Shown here in pieces: positions 59,848 to 64,000 of a stretch of DNA of 64,000 nucleotides. The translations under genes were made by a program, and so were the position numbers. Within the stretch, counting starts at the first letter, position 1; the number at the start of each line of letters is the position of its first letter. The notes beneath the pieces were generated by a model. The model worked only from the letters and a program-made list of their open reading frames with translations, made no database searches and was not told the DNA's origin. The stretch spans positions 62,001 to 126,000 of the forward strand of contig NZ_JAVDSB010000002.1 in NCBI RefSeq assembly GCF_031455095.1, given 5' to 3'. The stretch is from Paenibacillus_E qinlingensis_A (GTDB taxonomy: Bacteria > Bacillota > Bacilli > Paenibacillales > NBRC-103111).

Positions 59848-61200
59848 ATGGGGAATACAAAAAAACAGCTTCATCTTGGGGCATTTATTTTCGGTGTCGG
59901 CCATCACGTCGCCGCTTGGCGTCATCCGCATACGGATACTAAAGGTCTCCTCACGTTAGATTTCTATCGCAAGTTTGCACAAATCGCCGAACGAGGCAAA
60001 TTCGATATGATTTTCGTCGAGGATATCCCTACATTGCCAGAACGTTTGGACACCGCTGTTCGGCATACCGTGCCCGTTCGAGCAGAGCCGCTTACACTAC
60101 TCTCTGCGCTGGCATCCGTCACCAAGCATATTGGTCTTGCGGGTACCGTATCGACGACCTACAGCGAACCTTACCATGTAGCCCGTAAGTTCGCCTCGCT
60201 CGACCATCTTAGTGGCGGCCGAGCGGCATGGAATGTGGTGACGACAAGTATGGAAATTACGGCGCAGAACTTCGGCCGTGATCATCACTTGGACCACTCC
60301 CTTCGCTACGAGCGAGCAAAAGAATTCGTCGATGTGGTCACTGCGCTCTGGGACAGTTGGGAAGAGGACGCGCTTGTTATTGACAAAGCTTCCGGCATTT
60401 TCGCTGATCCAGATAAGGTGCATACCACAGCCCATCAAGGCACACACTTCTCCGTCCGTGGACCATTAAACGTCCCCCGCACACCGCAAGGCAGACCTGT
60501 TATTGTTCAAGCTGGCTCATCCACAACAGGTCAAGCTTTTGCAGCGCAAACCGCCGAAGTCGTGTTCACAGCATGGCAAACACTTGCGGAAGCGCAAGGC
60601 TTCTACGCTAGCTTGAAAGGACAACTGCCTGCATACGGTCGATCACCTGATGAGTTAAAAATAATGCCAGGCATCCTACCGATCATCGGAAGGACCGAAG
60701 AAGAAGCGCGCGAAAAGGAAGCTGCGCTACAGGAACTCGTCCACCCCAGCGTTGGCCTCTCCATGGTCTCCGGTGTGCTACGGCATGATCTTTCCGCATA
60801 TCCCCTAGACGGTCCGTTGCCAGATCTGCCAGACTCAACTGAGATTAACGGAGGCAAGAGCCGCTATCAGCTTATTCTGGATATGGCAAGACGGGAGCAG
60901 TTAACCATTCGTCAACTTATTGCTAGGGTAACTGGCGCTCGCGGACACCGTACGATTGCAGGAACGCCGGTCCAAATCGCAGATATGCTCGAAGAGTGGT
61001 TTCTCAAGGAAGCCTGCGATGGCTTTAACATTATGCCGCCCTATTTGCCTGAAGGATTAGAGCAGTTCGTTGACCTTGTTGTCCCTGAGCTTCAGCGACG
61101 CGGATTGTATCGCACAGCCTATACGGGGCGAACCCTGCGAGAGCATCTCGGGCTTGCCCAGCCGAAGAATCGATATACGAAGTCAGCCATTTCATTATGA
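59848..61200 (+). CDS. LLM-class FMN-dependent monooxygenase (NtaA/SnaA/DszA type)
   Basis: 450 residues, a close paralog of the preceding gene along its whole length: LHLGAFIFGVGHHVAAWRHPHTDTKG, KFDMIFVEDIPTLPE, LDHLSGGRAAWNVVTTS, NVPRTPQGRPVIVQAGSSTTGQAFAAQTAEVVFTAWQT, RVTGARGHRTIAGTPVQIADMLEEWF. The differences near KFDMIF (EDIPTLP against ADTLAVV) lie where this subgroup lines its pocket and suggest another substrate. AAAGGAGG precedes the ATG. Probably a tandem duplication of its neighbour. Confidence 0.95.
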   Translation: MGNTKKQLHLGAFIFGVGHHVAAWRHPHTDTKGLLTLDFYRKFAQIAERGKFDMIFVEDIPTLPERLDTAVRHTVPVRAEPLTLLSALASVTKHIGLAGTVSTTYSEPYHVARKFASLDHLSGGRAAWNVVTTSMEITAQNFGRDHHLDHSLRYERAKEFVDVVTALWDSWEEDALVIDKASGIFADPDKVHTTAHQGTHFSVRGPLNVPRTPQGRPVIVQAGSSTTGQAFAAQTAEVVFTAWQTLAEAQGFYASLKGQLPAYGRSPDELKIMPGILPIIGRTEEEAREKEAALQELVHPSVGLSMVSGVLRHDLSAYPLDGPLPDLPDSTEINGGKSRYQLILDMARREQLTIRQLIARVTGARGHRTIAGTPVQIADMLEEWFLKEACDGFNIMPPYLPEGLEQFVDLVVPELQRRGLYRTAYTGRTLREHLGLAQPKNRYTKSAISL

Positions 61201-61248
61201 GATTCGATAAGATCTAACAACCATTATATATAAAGGAGTTTTTAAACT

Positions 61249-62337
61249 ATGTCGATTAAAAGAGGGTCATTCAAGCACTTATCCGTTTTCCTATTTCTGA
61301 TTTTTGCACTTACATTAACAGCTTGCGGTCAAGGAAGCACTACGCCTGCATCAGGATCTAATGCTGCAACGCCTGCTACTGCATCAACCCCTGGAACAGC
61401 AGCAGCCACAGAAGCAGCAAAACCGAAGGAAAAAGTGAAGATCAATATCGGTGTACAAGGCAAAACAGGTATCCTAGTTTACGCTCGTGAGAATAACTTT
61501 TTCGAAAAAGCATTCGCTGCCGTTGGCGCAGAAGTAACATGGAACGAGTTCGCCAGCGGTCCTCCCCACTTTGAAGCGTTGGCTTCAGGCAGACTCGATT
61601 TTGGCAGCGTCGGTGGAACCCCGGTCGTCTCCGGTCAAGTTGGCGGCATCGACTTCAAAGCTATCGGCGTTACGAGTGATGGCAAGAAAGGTAATATGAT
61701 TGTCATTCCAAAAGGCAGCCCGATCAAAGAGCTTAAAGATCTGAAAGGCAAAAAAATAGCTGTTGCCAAAGGGAGCAGCGCTTATAACTTCCTCTATATG
61801 GCCATTGCGAAAGCGGGGCTAAAAGATGATGATATCAAGGTTATTCAACTGCAGCCTGATGATGCCAGACCAGCGCTGGACAGCGGCGCTATCGACGCTT
61901 GGTCCATTTGGGATCCCTATGCAACCATCGCTGTGTTCCAAGCAGGCGCCAAAGTGTTAGTCTCTGGTGAAGATCTCAATATTAATGCCCCAGGCTTCCT
62001 GATTGCCAGAACCAAATTCACACAAGAACACCCAGATCTCACTGTGCTGTTCCTCAAAACCTATGAGCAGGCTCGTAAATATTACTTAGACCATCAAGAT
62101 GAAGTAGCGGATAGCTTTGTCAAAACACAAAAACTAGATAAACCAATTATTGAAACTGTGCTTAAAAACTCATTCCCATTGCTATCCCCTATCACGCCGG
62201 AATTCGCCAAAGCTCATCAGGAGCAAGCTGATTTCCTTTTTGCCCAAGGAGCTATTAATAAAAAATTAGACACTTCCCAAGTGTTGGAAAGTAAATTCGT
62301 GGAACAAGCGCTGAAGGAATTAAGCGCCCAGAAGTAA
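61249..62337 (+). CDS. Sulfonate-type ABC transporter substrate-binding lipoprotein (SsuA-like)
   Basis: 362 residues. Lipoprotein signal with lipobox LTAC (Cys near residue 26), an Ala/Thr/Pro-rich linker, then an SsuA/TauA-type binding fold: GVQGKTGILVYARENNFFEKAFAAVGAEVTWNEFASGPPHFEALASGRLDFGSVGGTPVV, and the SAIDAW-like ALDSGAIDAWSIWDPYAT. AAGGAG lies 10 to 11 bases before the ATG. It serves the permease and ATPase of the divergent operon and is embedded among the monooxygenase genes. A stem-loop follows the stop. Confidence 0.94.
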   Translation: MSIKRGSFKHLSVFLFLIFALTLTACGQGSTTPASGSNAATPATASTPGTAAATEAAKPKEKVKINIGVQGKTGILVYARENNFFEKAFAAVGAEVTWNEFASGPPHFEALASGRLDFGSVGGTPVVSGQVGGIDFKAIGVTSDGKKGNMIVIPKGSPIKELKDLKGKKIAVAKGSSAYNFLYMAIAKAGLKDDDIKVIQLQPDDARPALDSGAIDAWSIWDPYATIAVFQAGAKVLVSGEDLNINAPGFLIARTKFTQEHPDLTVLFLKTYEQARKYYLDHQDEVADSFVKTQKLDKPIIETVLKNSFPLLSPITPEFAKAHQEQADFLFAQGAINKKLDTSQVLESKFVEQALKELSAQK

Positions 62338-62343
62338 TGCAAC

Positions 62344-62372
62344 GCCCAGTGTGCCGGTAAGGCACGCTGGGC
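62344..62372 (+). promoter_or_regulatory. Intercistronic stem-loop after the SsuA-like gene
   Basis: GCCCAGTGTGCC and GGCACGCTGGGC form a 12-bp stem with one G-T pair around GGTAA. No T-tract follows; instead three tandem copies of a TTCGAACCCA-like 10-mer at 62374-62403 lead to the next ribosome site. Confidence 0.7.
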
Positions 62373-62431
62373 TATTCGAACCCATTCGAACCCATTCAAC
62401 CCCATACATACCCAAGAAGGAGAAGATAATA

Positions 62432-63778
62432 ATGACAGAAACCAAACGACAAATGCGACTTGGCGCATTTCTTAGTGGAGCAGGACATCATCTGGCCGCA
62501 TGGCGGTATCCAGGCGCTAATGTGCAAGGAATTCTAGACTTCCAACACTATAAATACTTGGCACAGTTGGCTGAACGCGGGAAGTTTGATATGATTTTTT
62601 TCGCTGATATTCTAGCCGTCTCCGAGAATTTCGATACAGCCATCTCACGTATGGCCGCTATTCGACCTGAGCCCATCACCTTGTTATCTGCCCTTTCCGT
62701 AGTAACTGAACACATTGGCTTGACGGGCACTTTGTCCTCTACATTCAGTGAGCCCTATAACGTTGCGCGACAATTCGCGATGTTGGATCATTTGAGTAAT
62801 GGACGCGCTGCTTGGAATGTCGTTACAACGTCTAATCAGGGAGCGGCGGGTAACTTCGGTGAATCACCGCATTTGGATCATCATCTGCGCTATGAACGGG
62901 CCAAAGAATATCTCGACGTCGTATCCAAGCTATGGGATAGCTGGGAAGATGACGCGCTAATACTCGACAAAGAGAACGGCTTATTCGCCGATAAAGACAA
63001 AGTGCATGCAGCCAATCACCATGGCACCTGGTTTTCCGTGAGAGGTCCGCTGAATATGCCGCGTTCACCGCAAGGTCGCCCTGTCGTCATTCAAGCGGGC
63101 TCCTCAGCGGATGGCAGGGATTTTGCAGCGCAGACTGCCGAAGTTATTTTCACGGCCTGGCAAACGTTGGAAGAAGCGCGAGCTTTTTATCAAGATGTGA
63201 AAAGTCGGGCTGTTACGTACGGACGATCTGAAGGCGACCTTCTCATCTTGCCTGGCGTTCTTCCAATCATCGGCGAGACCGATGACGAAGCACTTCGGAA
63301 ATATGAGCATTTCCAAAGCCTCATCCATCCGGAAGCAGCCATAACGCTGCTCTCTGGCATGATCGGCCACGATCTCACCTCCTATGATTCGAATGCACCC
63401 TTTCCCGATCTTCCCGATATCTCCAATGGAGTGAAGGGCAGGCTGCATTTAATCCAAGATATTGCCAAACGAGATCAACTTAGTATCCTAGAAGTTAGCC
63501 GTAGAATTGCTGGTGCTCGGGGACACTGGACGATCTTTGGCACCCCTTCCTCCATTGCTGATCAGCTTGAATCATGGTTTGTCGGGGGAGGCTGCGACGG
63601 CTTTAATATTATGGCTCCTTATTTCCCAGGGGGGCTTGAAGAGTTTGTCGATCTCGTGCTGCCTGAATTAAGGAAGCGCGGTCTGTTCCGCAACGAGTAC
63701 GAGGGCACAACCCTTCGCGAGAATCTCGGCTTATCGAGGCCGGCGAATCGATATGCGAAAGAAGTGACGCCTATTTAA
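62432..63778 (+). CDS. LLM-class FMN-dependent monooxygenase (NtaA/SnaA/DszA type)
   Basis: 448 residues from ATG 62432, which has AAGGAGAAG 6 to 9 bases upstream; the frame extends to 62351 through the intercistronic hairpin. MRLGAFLSGAGHHLAAWRYPGANVQG, KFDMIFFADILAVSE, LDHLSNGRAAWNVVTTSN, NMPRSPQGRPVVIQAGSSADGRDFAAQTAEVIFTAWQT and RIAGARGHWTIFGTPSSIADQLESWF place it with the two paralogs upstream. The fourth LLM gene of the locus, and the last of the plus-strand operon. Confidence 0.95.
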   Translation: MTETKRQMRLGAFLSGAGHHLAAWRYPGANVQGILDFQHYKYLAQLAERGKFDMIFFADILAVSENFDTAISRMAAIRPEPITLLSALSVVTEHIGLTGTLSSTFSEPYNVARQFAMLDHLSNGRAAWNVVTTSNQGAAGNFGESPHLDHHLRYERAKEYLDVVSKLWDSWEDDALILDKENGLFADKDKVHAANHHGTWFSVRGPLNMPRSPQGRPVVIQAGSSADGRDFAAQTAEVIFTAWQTLEEARAFYQDVKSRAVTYGRSEGDLLILPGVLPIIGETDDEALRKYEHFQSLIHPEAAITLLSGMIGHDLTSYDSNAPFPDLPDISNGVKGRLHLIQDIAKRDQLSILEVSRRIAGARGHWTIFGTPSSIADQLESWFVGGGCDGFNIMAPYFPGGLEEFVDLVLPELRKRGLFRNEYEGTTLRENLGLSRPANRYAKEVTPI

Positions 63779-63783
63779 AGAAA

Positions 63784-63822
63784 GAAGCCATCTTCCCGCT
63801 CAGGGGAAATGGCTTCTTCTTA
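63784..63822 (+). terminator. Terminator of the plus-strand LLM operon
   Basis: GAAGCCAT-TTCCC pairs with GGGAA-ATGGCTTC and is followed by TTCTTATTTCTT. Confidence 0.88.
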
Positions 63823-63895
63823 TTTCTTAACAGCTATTGCCGACGCCACCGCGACTACGCAGCCTTTTGGGGACGAGTCTACTCATGTTATATCT

Positions 63896-63972
63896 AAAAA
63901 GATGCGATTATACATCCTTTTAGCTAGTTTCCCCTTTAAAATCGCAAATTGATGCAAATACGCATCTTTATT
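63896..63972. repeat. Two more copies of the GATGC...GCATC dispersed repeat
   Basis: GATGCGATTATACATCCTTT at 63901 and GATGCAAATACGCATCTTTA at 63951, the same motif as at 25377 and 25428. The last 180 bases of the window hold no recognisable gene. Confidence 0.65.
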
Positions 63973-64000
63973 TACCTTATTTATCCATTTATGATCAAAC

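Noticed and set aside
62374..62403. Tandem 10-mer repeats as a satellite or phase-variable tract
   Set aside because: Only three imperfect copies, outside any coding frame; more likely a small local duplication in the leader.

Overview
The window looks like a chromosomal stretch from a Paenibacillus- or Cohnella-type Bacillota. The signs are near-universal strong AGGAGG-type ribosome binding sites, moderate base composition (roughly mid-40s % G+C by eye), LplA/LplB/YtcP-type sugar transporters, YesM/YesN-type two-component proteins, and many AraC regulators each sitting beside one carbohydrate enzyme. No rRNA, tRNA, prophage, CRISPR array or intact transposase was seen.

Layout. (1) 1-8 kb, minus strand: a cytosolic GHL10-type glycosidase with an orphan YesN-type response regulator, then an LplB-YtcP-lipoprotein sugar importer ending in a Gfo/Idh/MocA-like protein. 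(2) 8-20 kb: an aldo/keto reductase, an AraC regulator, a HelD-like helicase, three genes of unclear role (two membrane proteins and a DinB-fold protein), an unusual zincin metalloprotease with a Cys/His tail, and an enolase-superfamily dehydratase/racemase next to a GntR regulator. (3) 20-30 kb: three divergent AraC/enzyme pairs (a PhyH dioxygenase fused to HEAT repeats, an unsaturated glucuronyl hydrolase, a second PhyH dioxygenase), plus a GH36 alpha-galactosidase and an ankyrin protein. (4) 30-43 kb, minus strand: a membrane-bound AraC-type regulator, a second LplB-YtcP-lipoprotein importer, and two large secreted proteins (a 1275-residue modular protein and an F5/8C plus beta-helix protein), with a consensus cre site upstream; then a beta-lactamase-fold hydrolase. 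(5) 43-53.5 kb, plus strand: a YesM/YesN pair, a MalEFG-type importer, a DapA/NanA-family lyase and a secreted sialidase-fold protein. Four of its intergenic regions share the same phased direct repeats, which suggests one response-regulator regulon. (6) 53.5-54 kb: a non-coding 475-bp element with 29-bp terminal inverted repeats. (7) 54-64 kb: two divergent operons with four LLM flavin monooxygenases of the NtaA/SnaA/DszA type, a sulfonate-type ABC importer (ATPase, permease, lipoprotein) and an aldo/keto reductase, best read as an organosulfur scavenging locus.

How it works together. Regions 1 to 5 are a glycan-foraging neighbourhood: secreted enzymes cut polysaccharide, ABC importers bring in oligosaccharides, and intracellular enzymes finish them. 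The unsaturated glucuronyl hydrolase points to uronate-containing glycans cut by a lyase. The substrates are inferred, not shown.

The most interesting signals are the shared repeats of the 43-52 kb regulon, a stem-loop directly after every one of the four binding-protein genes, the PhyH-HEAT fusion, the HExxH protein with a CxCC and HCxCxC tail, the sialidase-fold protein lacking its first catalytic arginine, a candidate small RNA at 12.7 kb, the 475-bp inverted-repeat element, and scattered GATGCNNATNNGCATC-like repeats.
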